In this document: positions 26,742 to 35,348 of the stretch, piece by piece
Position numbering within the stretch: the first letter of the stretch is position 1
How the letters are laid out: each line of letters opens with the position of its first letter
Assembly: GCA_963738545.1 (NCBI GenBank)
Contig: CAVTXA010000008.1
Span: 1,054,001-1,118,000 of the forward strand
Length of the DNA: 64,000 bases
Source: Bog-756 sp963738545
GTDB taxonomy: Bacteria; Actinomycetota; Acidimicrobiia; Acidimicrobiales; RAAP-2
Direction: 5' to 3'
Notes under the pieces: model-generated
Told to the model about the DNA's origin: nothing
Databases searched by the model: none
The model's input: only the letters and a program-made list of their open reading frames with translations
Made by a program: the position numbers and the translations under genes

Positions 26742-28307
26742 CTAGTTGCGGGGCGGTAAGCGTGAGGAACTCGTGAAGTTGCCGTAGAGCTCCTCGCTGG
26801 CGCCCTCGGGTCCATAGGTGAGCGCGCGGACGAGGAGATCCCCTCCGACGAAGGCCCCCTTCCATGAGGCCCCGAGTCCACCGAACACCTCTTCACGATC
26901 CCCTCGACTCCGAGGCTTGTTGATTCCCACCTTGAAGGCCTGCAGCTCCTCGGCCATCTGGGCTCCGAAGTCGGGATCATCGGTGGCGATGCTGGCCACC
27001 AACGACCCATTCGACGCGTTCATGGCGGCGAGCAGTTCCGCTTGGGTGTCGACGACCACGACGGAGTCCAACGGCCCGAACGGCTCGGCATGGTGCAGCG
27101 ACCAGGCGGCCGGAGGCTGGAGGACGGAGGCCGGGGCTATGTAGGCCGAGGTCTCCTGCATGTCGAGGAAGCGACCGTCACCGAGTGATCCGCGGTACAG
27201 CGGGATCCCGCCGCCCCGCACCGCCTCGTCGAATTGAGCCGACAGATCAGCTGCCTTGGCCGAGTGGATCACGGGGCCGAAGTCCAGTTCGGGCAAGGGA
27301 TCGTCCGGATGTTCGACCGCCAACGGGTGGCCGAACCGGACGGCCCTCAGCACTGGGAGATAGGCCTCGAGGAAGGCGGGGAACAAGCGTCGCTGGACGA
27401 CATAGCGGGGATAGGCGGTGCAGCGTTGCTTGGCGTACTCGAAGCCCTTCCTCATGTGCTGGGCCAGGAGGTCCCATTGGGAGAAGTCCCAGACCCCCCA
27501 GGCGTTGAGTCCCTCCTGCTCGAGCATGTGACGCCGACGGGTATCGGCGAGGGACACGGCGGCCCGGCGACCGTTGGCCCGGCCACCGACGAACACCAGG
27601 GCCCCGATGCCCTCGGAACGGATGAGCACATCGCCCATGCGCGAGCCCATGCCTGAAATGAGTGTCACCGGGAGCCCGGCACGTCGCATGAGGGCGTGGG
27701 CCAGGGTCAGGGCATGGAAGCCACCCTGGCTCGGGGTCTTCGCCACCACGGCATTCCCGCACAGGGCCTGGACCAGCTCGGCGTGGACCTGCACGCTCAT
27801 GGGATAGTTCCAACTGGCGATGTTGGACACCGGGCCGGGCAGCGGCTGCCTCGGCTGGCCGCCCGGCGTCTCCAGTTGGCGCTCGATCTGTCCCAGATAC
27901 CACCGCACCCCGTCGATGCAGCGGTCGACGTCGGCGCAGGCCAGGCGCCAGGGTTTGCCGATCTCCCAGACCAGGAGAAGAGCGAGGAGATCGTGGTGCT
28001 CACTGATGGCGTCGACCGCCTCGGAGACGAGCGAACGGCGCTCGTCGAGGTCCACCTTCGCCCATTGGTCGTGCTCGCTGCGGGCGAACTCGACGGCCGC
28101 GGCCGCCTCGTCGTAGTCGACCAGCGGCGGCCCGGGGATCGGCGTGCCATCCACGGCATTCACGTGATCTCCCGGAATTCCGATCCGGCGCCATTCCCCT
28201 CGGACGAGGTTCCGCAAGCGGTCCGAGTCGAACGCTTCGGGAGCGGCCTGCGTGCAGCGCAGATAGGTCTCCCACCACGAGGTTCCTGGCTTCAGCTGCA
28301 GCGTCAT
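26742..28307 (-). CDS. Aldehyde dehydrogenase family protein
   Basis: The 521-residue ALDH-fold protein contains SNIASWNYPMSVQVHAEL (cofactor binding), NAVVAKTPSQGG, a glutamate in HMLEQEGLNAWGV near residue 273 and a cysteine in YAKQRCTAYPRYVV that fits the catalytic nucleophile. The motifs are divergent from standard GQxCxA, so the substrate class is uncertain. It is a single gene; its product would oxidise an aldehyde to an acid with NAD(P). Confidence 0.82.
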   Translation of the reverse strand: MTLQLKPGTSWWETYLRCTQAAPEAFDSDRLRNLVRGEWRRIGIPGDHVNAVDGTPIPGPPLVDYDEAAAAVEFARSEHDQWAKVDLDERRSLVSEAVDAISEHHDLLALLLVWEIGKPWRLACADVDRCIDGVRWYLGQIERQLETPGGQPRQPLPGPVSNIASWNYPMSVQVHAELVQALCGNAVVAKTPSQGGFHALTLAHALMRRAGLPVTLISGMGSRMGDVLIRSEGIGALVFVGGRANGRRAAVSLADTRRRHMLEQEGLNAWGVWDFSQWDLLAQHMRKGFEYAKQRCTAYPRYVVQRRLFPAFLEAYLPVLRAVRFGHPLAVEHPDDPLPELDFGPVIHSAKAADLSAQFDEAVRGGGIPLYRGSLGDGRFLDMQETSAYIAPASVLQPPAAWSLHHAEPFGPLDSVVVVDTQAELLAAMNASNGSLVASIATDDPDFGAQMAEELQAFKVGINKPRSRGDREEVFGGLGASWKGAFVGGDLLVRALTYGPEGASEELYGNFTSSSRLPPRN

Positions 28308-28660
28308 GGCCCCACGGCTCCCGACACGATCTCACTGGTTGAACGGCTCATGCATCCAACTGTAGGGGTGCGACGGGCGGTGGCCTGCGGTGATCCCCGG
28401 TGGTCGTCGTGGGAGCCCACCGCCCCGGATGCGGACCCACCATCCGTCGAACGGGTTTTGGGGACGACAGACCGTCCCTCTGACCCGCGGAACCGTCGAT
28501 GGCGGTCTCGCACCGGTGCCGGGAGGCTCCCGTCCCTTGGCTCCCTAGTGCGCCAAAGCTGCCGCGACGTCTGCATTCCCAGCCGGGCGTCGTCCCCTCC
28601 CGCCGACCCCGCATGTCCGGGTCATGGGTTTGACGGCGACGGTGAGGGGTAGGGCGTGTC
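28308..28660. other. Intergenic stretch between divergent genes
   Basis: 353 bp separate the ALDH gene (minus) from the anti-sigma kinase gene (plus). It must hold both promoters. I see no repeat, hairpin or gene that I can support. Confidence 0.5.
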
Positions 28661-29053
28661 GTGGGTCAGGCGGACAATGCGGAGGTAGGCAAGTTCGTGC
28701 ACGAGGTGATCCAGCTCCCAGCCGTCCCCGAAGATCCGGCCCGGGCCCGTCGTTTTGTCCGGCGGGCCTTGGCCGGCTACCCGGAGCACACGATCGAAAC
28801 GACACAGCTGCTCATCAGCGAGTTGGTGACCAACGCGGTCATCCACGGCGAACCACCGGTGAGGGTCGAGTTGGACGCCGACCCTCCCGCGGTGAGTGTG
28901 TCCGTGAGGGACCGCGGTGACGAGCCTCCGGTGCTCCGTGAGCCGACCGAGGTCGGGGAACATGGTCGGGGTCTCCACCTTGTCCGGCACCTCGCCGACG
29001 AGTGGGGTGTGGACAGGCACGTTGACGGGACCTGTGTGTGGTTCCGACTCTGA
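28661..29053 (+). CDS. RsbW-like anti-sigma factor kinase (HATPase)
   Basis: The 130-residue protein has a GHKL ATPase: the N box ELVTNAVIHGE, the G1-like VSVRDRGDEPPV and the G2 motif EHGRGLHLV. It lacks a phosphoacceptor histidine domain, as in RsbW/SpoIIAB-type switches. In partner switching such a kinase sequesters a sigma factor or phosphorylates a STAS partner. GTG start at 28661. Confidence 0.88.
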   Translation: MGQADNAEVGKFVHEVIQLPAVPEDPARARRFVRRALAGYPEHTIETTQLLISELVTNAVIHGEPPVRVELDADPPAVSVSVRDRGDEPPVLREPTEVGEHGRGLHLVRHLADEWGVDRHVDGTCVWFRL

Positions 29054-29145
29054 CCTGGGGAATCGACGCAACCCGTGCACGAGGATGGTTCTCCGCCGTC
29101 CGTTGGCAGGATCGTCACCACCCCCTCCGGCGAAAGTAGTGGGCC

Positions 29146-29511
29146 GTGCCTCCCGAGTTCAGTTTCACCGTTCGAGCGTTGCCCGACCTCCGCGTGGTGA
29201 CGTTCAGGGGAGAACTGGATATGGCCTCAGCGCACGGTTTGGCCGAGTCCCTGATCGCCCTCGCCGGATCGACCGTGGTGATCGACCTGGCCGATCTCTC
29301 CTTCATGGACTCGAGCGGCATTGCCGCGCTGGTGAAGGCGAGAAATCAGATCGCCGACGGGAGTCATCGTCTCGTTCTCACTCGCCCTGCTGACAACGTC
29401 CGGAAGGTGCTCGAGGTCGTCGGACTCCTCGCCTGGGTGGAGGAGTGGTCACCCGGGTTGGTCGCCCTAGCTCAGACCGTCACCTCCGGTTGCTGCGGGG
29501 CCTCCCGCTGA
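29146..29511 (+). CDS. STAS-domain anti-sigma factor antagonist
   Basis: The 121-residue STAS protein contains the regulatory phosphorylation segment LADLSFMDSSGIAAL near residue 50 and VTFRGELDMASAHGL at the N-terminus. When unphosphorylated, such proteins bind the RsbW-like kinase and free the sigma factor. It follows the kinase gene by 92 bp and converges with the PP2C phosphatase gene that could dephosphorylate it. Confidence 0.9.
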   Translation: MPPEFSFTVRALPDLRVVTFRGELDMASAHGLAESLIALAGSTVVIDLADLSFMDSSGIAALVKARNQIADGSHRLVLTRPADNVRKVLEVVGLLAWVEEWSPGLVALAQTVTSGCCGASR

Positions 29512-29529
29512 CGTGACCGGACGCACTGG

Positions 29530-31383
29530 TTAGCGGGCGGCGGGCAAAACCCGAACGGCGAGCATCGCTACGTCGTCTCCGGGAGGGTCGGGAAGCATGC
29601 ACGCCACGATCTGGCCACAGATGGTCGGTGAAGGCTCCCCACCCACCCGGCCGAAGGTGTCCGCCAGTCGATCCAAACCGGCATCCAATGCCTCAACTCG
29701 CCGCTCGACCAGTCCGTCGGTGTACAGGAGCATCGTGTCCTCTGGTCCCAGTACCGTGGCGTGTTCCTCACGGGTGGAGCTCGTATCGAGACCTAGGAGC
29801 ATGTTGCTCGGTGTGGCCAGGACCTCAACGGTCCCGTCGTGCCGCCTCACCATCGGGGGCAGATGGCCGGCGTTGGACCATCGGACCACGACGCCCTCGG
29901 TGGTCCCCGGACGTACCTCGGCCACGAGCACCGTGGCGATGGCCTGGAGGTCCAGCGCCGCGATCGATGCATTGAGGTGATCGAGTAAGAGAGCCGGCCC
30001 GTGGTCGCCGCCGACGGCCAGGCCGCGAAGGAGGTTGCGAAGCTGCGCCATGGCGGCTGCCGCATCTCCGTCATGGCCCGCCACATCGCCGACCACCAGC
30101 AAGGTCGAGCCGGCCTTGGTCGTAAAGGCGTCGTACCAATCGCCACCGACCTGCGCGGCCCGGGCCGCCGGAAGATAGTGGGTGGTGATGTCGAGGCGAG
30201 GTGACGTTGGCGACGAGGTGAGCAGACTGCGCTGGATCGATGCAACCATCTGCTCGATCTGCTTGGCACTCTCCAGATTGAGCAGGGCCATCTGGATCCG
30301 TTCGATCACCTGTGCACACTGAGCGGCGATCGCCTCGATCAACCCGATCTCGTCGTCACCGATCTCCCGTTCCTCCCGCCACGAGACCGCCATGGACCCC
30401 AACAGCTGACCTCTGACGCTCAACGGCACATACACCCAGGCCAGCCGGCCCGTGTCCTCATAGACCTGGGCCATCTCCGGCAGAAAGGCAATGCCATCGT
30501 CGCGGGTGGGGAAGACGAGGCGCTCGCCAGTCCTGGCGACGTGCCGTCCCGGCCATGGGCTGTCGAACGGTGCTTCCTCGTACTTCGATCGTGCCTGCTC
30601 CTCGAGTCGATCGCTCAAGAAGACCCGGAGCTCGTCGTTGTCCCGAATGACCAGGGCACCCCCGTCCACGCCCAGGATGGGGAAAGCCTTGTCGAACACC
30701 AGACGGGTCAACTCCTCGAACGATTCGACACCCACCATGTCGATGGCCGCAGAGGCCAGTCGTCCAAGGCGGTCGCGGATGAAGTGCTCCGAATCCTGGA
30801 GCAGTTGGAGCTCACGGACCCGTGCCTCGGCCTCGACCCGCAGGGCGGTGGCCTCTGCGGCCAGACGCTCCTCTCGCTCGGCCCGGGCGGTGAGGGCGTC
30901 GGTCACATCGAGACCCGTGGCCACGATGTAGGCCTGGCCGGGACCCGACCCGCGGTCGAACACCGGATGCAGGGCCAGATCGACCATGCGAACGGTTCCG
31001 TCCCCGAGGTAGTAGGGGGTGGTTGCCCTCAGGGAATCCCCGGACTGGAGGGATTGACGGCACCATCGTTCGATTGTCGCGGCGAGCTCCGGATCGGGGC
31101 TCCACCAGCCGCCCTCCCAGAATGGCCGGCCGATGACCGTCGAGCGATCGAGCCCGCAGCCTTCGATGGAGACCTGATTACCCTCGAGCACGGTTCCCTG
31201 GTGGTCGAGAAGGCCCGAGAAGAGCAGGGGGGTCTCATAGAGGGCGAGGAACCACCACCGACCGGCCTCCGGGCTGATGGAGAGGCGCGTGGTACCCCAG
31301 TCCAGCCCATGGCCGGGGACCCATCGTTCCTCACTTCGGTATCTGGTTGGCACGAGCCTCCAATTTCCCAAGAGGGGAACCAA
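29530..31383 (-). CDS. PAS-GAF-PP2C (RsbU/SpoIIE-type) serine phosphatase
   Basis: The domain order is PAS (about residues 45 to 160, GLLDHQGTVLEGNQ), coiled coil with REERLAAEATALRVEAEARV, GAF (about 205 to 355) and PP2C (about 380 to 615). The PP2C part has metal-binding aspartates in VGGDWYDAF and VVGDVAGHDGDAA, with YTDGLVERR and PGDDVAMLAVRV. It likely dephosphorylates the neighbouring STAS protein in response to a sensed signal. The start is uncertain: TTG at 31383 and GTG at 31353 are both possible. Confidence 0.9.
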   Translation of the reverse strand: MVPLLGNWRLVPTRYRSEERWVPGHGLDWGTTRLSISPEAGRWWFLALYETPLLFSGLLDHQGTVLEGNQVSIEGCGLDRSTVIGRPFWEGGWWSPDPELAATIERWCRQSLQSGDSLRATTPYYLGDGTVRMVDLALHPVFDRGSGPGQAYIVATGLDVTDALTARAEREERLAAEATALRVEAEARVRELQLLQDSEHFIRDRLGRLASAAIDMVGVESFEELTRLVFDKAFPILGVDGGALVIRDNDELRVFLSDRLEEQARSKYEEAPFDSPWPGRHVARTGERLVFPTRDDGIAFLPEMAQVYEDTGRLAWVYVPLSVRGQLLGSMAVSWREEREIGDDEIGLIEAIAAQCAQVIERIQMALLNLESAKQIEQMVASIQRSLLTSSPTSPRLDITTHYLPAARAAQVGGDWYDAFTTKAGSTLLVVGDVAGHDGDAAAAMAQLRNLLRGLAVGGDHGPALLLDHLNASIAALDLQAIATVLVAEVRPGTTEGVVVRWSNAGHLPPMVRRHDGTVEVLATPSNMLLGLDTSSTREEHATVLGPEDTMLLYTDGLVERRVEALDAGLDRLADTFGRVGGEPSPTICGQIVACMLPDPPGDDVAMLAVRVLPAAR

Positions 31384-31414
31384 CGGCTGCAGCCCGAGCA
31401 GCGCCCTGCCTCAT

Positions 31415-31494
31415 CGACGGTCGAGGCTCAACCCTATGCGACCGTCGAGCGGCCGCATACGGTCGAGGCTCAACCCTATGCGACCGTCGAGCGG
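31415..31494. repeat. Two 34-bp direct repeats, 42-bp period, each with an inverted repeat
   Basis: The unit at 31419-31452 (start GGTCGAGGCTCAACCCTATG) recurs unchanged at 31461-31494, with an 8-bp spacer. The first unit lies within an inverted repeat CGACGGTCG (31415-31423) and CGACCGTCG (31439-31447). It sits between the MFS gene end and the PP2C gene start, both on the minus strand, so it could be the PP2C leader or an operator, or a terminator for the exporter gene. Confidence 0.85.
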
Positions 31495-31634
31495 TCGCAG
31501 GCAGCCGTCTTCAGTTGGCCTGCTCGAGCGATGAGTCGGCAGAGGGTGCCGAGGAGGTGCCGTCGCTGCCGGTCGACGGAACTCGACCCCGTCACGGGAG
31601 CATGCGTCGTCCCCGGGACACCCCGGTCGACCCG

Positions 31635-33140
31635 TCAGAGCACCTCGGCGATCATCGTCTCGGACATCGCCACCTCCGCTGGGCTGACCCTCTCGGGGTG
31701 CTCGTCCGGTGCGTCCTTCCCCCTCAGGATGACGGAGCCGATCACCAGCCCGAGGACCACACTGCCGAGGGCGATGGTGAAAGCCAGCCGGTACCCACCG
31801 TCGAGAGCGTCGAGGGCCGACCTGCCGTGGGCGAGCAGGGTGGCTGTTCGGTTGGTGGACACCGTGCCGAGCACTGCCACCGAGAGTCCGGCGGCCACCT
31901 GCTGGGAGACGTTCACGATGCCGGATCCGACACCAGCGTCCTGGGCCGGGACGTGGGCCACCGCCATGGTGAGCAGGGGCGTGAACGCGGTGGCCGCCCC
32001 CAGGCCGACGAGCAGCACGGCAAAGAAGAGGTGGGGGAAGTAAGCAGTGTCGACACCGGAGGTGATGAAGAGCGTGAGACCCCCGCTCAGGACGGCGAGA
32101 CCGATGATGGCCGTCCACTTTGGCTGCAATCTGGCCATGATCCGGTTCGTCAACCCGGCGGACATCAGTGCCACGGAGAGTGTCTGGGGGAGGAAGGCCA
32201 AACCGGTTCGGATCGGGTCGTAGCCGAGGACGTGTTGGAAGTACAGGACGCCGATGAAGAACGTGCTGTACATCCCCACCACCATCAGCCCTCGCACCAG
32301 ACTCGAGCTGAGCAGGCCGGGAGAGCGCAGCACCGGAAACGGCATCATCGGGGTGGCCAGCCGGCTCTCGAGGAGGAGGAATGCGCCGAGGACGATGATC
32401 GCTGCGGCACCGAAGCCCAGGGTGTGTGTCGAGGTCCAGCCGTACTGGCTCGAACTCACGATGGCATAGACGGCCAGCATCAGTCCCGCCGTGCTGAGGA
32501 CGGCGCCGGCGATGTCCAGCCCGGCCCGGTACCCGATGCCGATGTTCTCCTCGATCAGAACCGTCCCGGCGATGAACGTGCCCAGGCCGATGGGGATGTT
32601 GATGAAGAAGATCCAGTGCCAGCTGAGCGCCTGGGTCACGTAGCCGCCGATCAGCAGTCCCAGTGATCCGCCGCCGACGGCGACGATGATGTACGAGCTC
32701 ATCGCCTTGGCCCGTTCACGGGGGATCGGGAAGTCGGCGACGATGATGGCCAGGATGACCGAGGAGGACAGGGCGGCACCCAGTCCTTGGACGAAGCGGG
32801 CTGAGATGAGCAGGATCTGGCTGTTGGCTGCGCCGCAGGCGATCGAGGCGACGGTGAACAGGCCCACGCCGACCAGGAAGACCTTCTTGCGGCCGAAGAG
32901 GTCGCCCAGGCGCCCGGCCAACAAGAGTGTGCCGGCGAAGGTGATCAGATAGGCATCGATCACCCAGGCCAGGGAGGCCTGGGAGAAACGCAGATCGTGC
33001 TGGATGGTGGGCAGCGCCACGTTCACGATCGTCTGGTCCAAGATATTCATCAACATCGCGAAACACACGACGATGAGAGCAATCCACCGGCGACGGTCAT
33101 GCACAAATGAAGCTAGGGAAGCGGGAATGGCGGTCTCCAT
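31635..33140 (-). CDS. MFS exporter, DHA2 (14-TMS, EmrB/QacA) type
   Basis: The 501-residue transporter starts at the ATG at 33140. It has the DHA2 signature LDQTIVNVALPTIQHDL in the first span, GRLGDLFGRKKVFLVG in the loop between spans 2 and 3, and about 14 hydrophobic spans. It probably exports drugs or aromatic compounds by proton antiport. The divergent MarR gene and its operator control it, as commonly seen. Confidence 0.92.
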   Translation of the reverse strand: METAIPASLASFVHDRRRWIALIVVCFAMLMNILDQTIVNVALPTIQHDLRFSQASLAWVIDAYLITFAGTLLLAGRLGDLFGRKKVFLVGVGLFTVASIACGAANSQILLISARFVQGLGAALSSSVILAIIVADFPIPRERAKAMSSYIIVAVGGGSLGLLIGGYVTQALSWHWIFFINIPIGLGTFIAGTVLIEENIGIGYRAGLDIAGAVLSTAGLMLAVYAIVSSSQYGWTSTHTLGFGAAAIIVLGAFLLLESRLATPMMPFPVLRSPGLLSSSLVRGLMVVGMYSTFFIGVLYFQHVLGYDPIRTGLAFLPQTLSVALMSAGLTNRIMARLQPKWTAIIGLAVLSGGLTLFITSGVDTAYFPHLFFAVLLVGLGAATAFTPLLTMAVAHVPAQDAGVGSGIVNVSQQVAAGLSVAVLGTVSTNRTATLLAHGRSALDALDGGYRLAFTIALGSVVLGLVIGSVILRGKDAPDEHPERVSPAEVAMSETMIAEVL

Positions 33141-33168
33141 TGGTTGCGGCAGGAATCGCGCCCCCTTA

Positions 33169-33197
33169 TTGATAGTCACTATTCTAGTGAGTGTCAA
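33169..33197 (-). promoter_or_regulatory. MFS promoter with a MarR-like operator in the spacer
   Basis: On the minus strand a perfect -35 TTGACA (33192-33197) and a -10 TATCAA (33169-33174) are 17 bp apart. The spacer holds a perfect 6-3-6 dyad TCACTA-TTC-TAGTGA (33176-33190). A repressor bound there would cover the promoter. The MarR gene starts 39 bp away in the other direction, so the same site likely gives autoregulation. Confidence 0.7.
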
Positions 33198-33235
33198 GCT
33201 GACGGGATAGTAGGCAAATCAGCTATGATCCGGCT

Positions 33236-33664
33236 ATGGCGACAACGACGACACCAGGAGTGACGGTGCTGTTGACCCAGCTCTCCCGAGTCGTCTATCG
33301 GCGCACGTCTGAGGACCTCCTCGGGATGCGCTTGAAGGAGTTTGTGATGCTGGCCCACCTTCGCGAGCACCACCCCATCCAGCAGCAGGAACTGGGCGAG
33401 ATGCTGTGCATCGACGCCAACAACCTCGTCCTCCTGCTCAACGAGCTCGAGTCGAGGGGCTTTGCCTATCGTCGTCGCGATCCGGAGGATCGCCGCCGAC
33501 ATCTCGTCGAGATCACCGACGAGGGACTGGCCGCATTCGAGAATGGGGAACGCGGCATCGAAAGCGTGGAAGACGACGTACTTGCCTCGCTCACCCATCT
33601 GGAGCGGGTTGCCCTTCAGGAGTTACTGACCAAGGCTCTCGATGGGGCCTCTGGTCCGAGCTGA
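33236..33664 (+). CDS. MarR-family regulator
   Basis: The 142-residue winged-helix protein has the recognition helix region IDANNLVLLLNELESRGFAY and the wing YRRRDPEDRRRHLVEITDEG typical of MarR. It likely represses the divergent exporter and itself through the dyad at 33176-33190, relieved by a phenolic or drug ligand. Confidence 0.9.
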   Translation: MATTTTPGVTVLLTQLSRVVYRRTSEDLLGMRLKEFVMLAHLREHHPIQQQELGEMLCIDANNLVLLLNELESRGFAYRRRDPEDRRRHLVEITDEGLAAFENGERGIESVEDDVLASLTHLERVALQELLTKALDGASGPS

Positions 33665-33779
33665 TCCTTAGCGCTGACCCCGACCGTGCCATGCAGTCTT
33701 GGGTGTCACGTTCGCCTGCTTGCGATCCTCCCGAGCGATACCGCACAGGTCTGATGGCATCGAGCGAGAGAGCTAGCAC

Positions 33780-35279
33780 ATGACCTTCGAGAACCCTGTC
33801 ATTCCGGGCTTCTACCCCGACCCCAGTCTGTGCCGGGTAGGGGACGACTACTACTTGGTCGCTTCGTCGTTCACGTACTTTCCCGGTGTACCGATCTTCA
33901 GGTCGAACAATCTCGTCAGTTGGACCCAGATCGGCAACGTGCTCGATCGTCGGGAGCAGCTCGAACTGGGGGGAACGGAAGGATGGTCGTCGCTCGGCGT
34001 GTATGCGCCGACGATCAGATATCACGACGGCCGCCTGTGGATGATCACCACAGTGATGGGCCATCCCCAGCGCACATTCTTTGTTACCACCGAGCATCCG
34101 GAAGGTCCCTGGTCAGACCCGATCCAGGTGTCCGTGCCGGGAATCGACCCGGACATCGCCTGGGATCAGCAGGGAGACTGTTGGGTGCATTTCTCGGGCC
34201 TTGGTGGGATCGCTCGATGTCGGATCGATGACCGCACCGGATTGCTCCTGGATGATCCCCAGGCGACCTGGTCGGGCTCCGGCCTGCAGTACCCCGAGGC
34301 GCCTCACCTCTTCCGGCGTGATGGCATCTGGTATCTGCTCGTGGCCGAGGGGGGAACCGAGCGAGGCCATGCCGTATCCGTAGCCAGGAGCGATTCGCCT
34401 CTCGGCCCTTGGGAAGCCTGTGCTGACAACCCCATCGTCAGCCATCGCAGTACGGACAGCCCAATTCAAAATGTAGGTCATGCCGATCTGGTGGAGGCGA
34501 CCGACGGGACCTGGTGGATGTCTTGTCTTGGTGTTCGACCGCGTGGCGTTACCCCCGGCTATCACGTCCTGGGTCGTGAGACATTCCTCACCCCTGTCGA
34601 GTGGATTGACGGCTGGCCGGTGGCAGCCGAGCTGAAGCTCGACATGGACTATTCGTTTCCGAAGTCAGGAGATCCGGTGTCGTCGGGCACCTACGACAGG
34701 TTTGGGAATCAACCCCTCCACAGTCGGTGGATCGCCGTCAGACGGCCTCTCGAGGAGGTGTCTTCACTCAGCTCGAGACCCGACTGGCTCACGTTGCAGG
34801 GGACTGATGCCACCATGGACTCACCGGAGCCGGCCTTCGTCGGTCGCCGCCAGCAGCACCACCATTGCCGCTTGAGCTCCTTGGTGGACCCGGGCACGTC
34901 GTCGGAAGCGGGCGTAGCCATTCGGATGGATGAGGACTCCCATTACGAAATAGGCGTTGCCGGCTCGAAGGTTCTCGCTCGTGCCCGTATCGGGCCACTT
35001 GTCCAGGTTGTCGCCGAAGGAGACCGTCCCAATGGTCATGTCGAACTCTCTATCGAGGTCGTGCCAGGAGGAAACGGTCCTGATCGCATACGTCTCGGGA
35101 TCAAGGGTCCCGGAGGTGGGCTGGACGTGCTCGCCGACCTTGACGGGCGCTACCTATCGACCGAAGTGTGTGGAGGATTTATCGGGCGCGTGATGGGGAT
35201 GTATGCCGTCGGCGGAGATGGCCATTTCGCCTGGGCCAGGTACGAGGTGCTAGCCCAGGACGACACGGTCGGCCCGTGA
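33780..35279 (+). CDS. Glycoside hydrolase family 43 protein (xylosidase/arabinosidase-like)
   Basis: The 499-residue protein has a GH43 five-blade propeller: catalytic aspartate in PGFYPDPSLCRVGDDYYL, PTIRYHDGRLWMIT, VPGIDPDIAWDQQGDCWV with the central aspartate, and the catalytic glutamate in SGLQYPEAPHLFR. A C-terminal beta-sandwich region follows (about 300 to 490), as in beta-xylosidases. No signal peptide is seen, so it likely acts on imported oligosaccharides such as xylo- or arabino-oligomers. It converges with the larA-like gene. Confidence 0.9.
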   Translation: MTFENPVIPGFYPDPSLCRVGDDYYLVASSFTYFPGVPIFRSNNLVSWTQIGNVLDRREQLELGGTEGWSSLGVYAPTIRYHDGRLWMITTVMGHPQRTFFVTTEHPEGPWSDPIQVSVPGIDPDIAWDQQGDCWVHFSGLGGIARCRIDDRTGLLLDDPQATWSGSGLQYPEAPHLFRRDGIWYLLVAEGGTERGHAVSVARSDSPLGPWEACADNPIVSHRSTDSPIQNVGHADLVEATDGTWWMSCLGVRPRGVTPGYHVLGRETFLTPVEWIDGWPVAAELKLDMDYSFPKSGDPVSSGTYDRFGNQPLHSRWIAVRRPLEEVSSLSSRPDWLTLQGTDATMDSPEPAFVGRRQQHHHCRLSSLVDPGTSSEAGVAIRMDEDSHYEIGVAGSKVLARARIGPLVQVVAEGDRPNGHVELSIEVVPGGNGPDRIRLGIKGPGGGLDVLADLDGRYLSTEVCGGFIGRVMGMYAVGGDGHFAWARYEVLAQDDTVGP

Positions 35280-35348
35280 TCGATGGTGGGACGTCCACGG
35301 GATGAACCCGGTACCGAGCCAGAGCGTCCGGCCCGTGGCCCCCACCCC

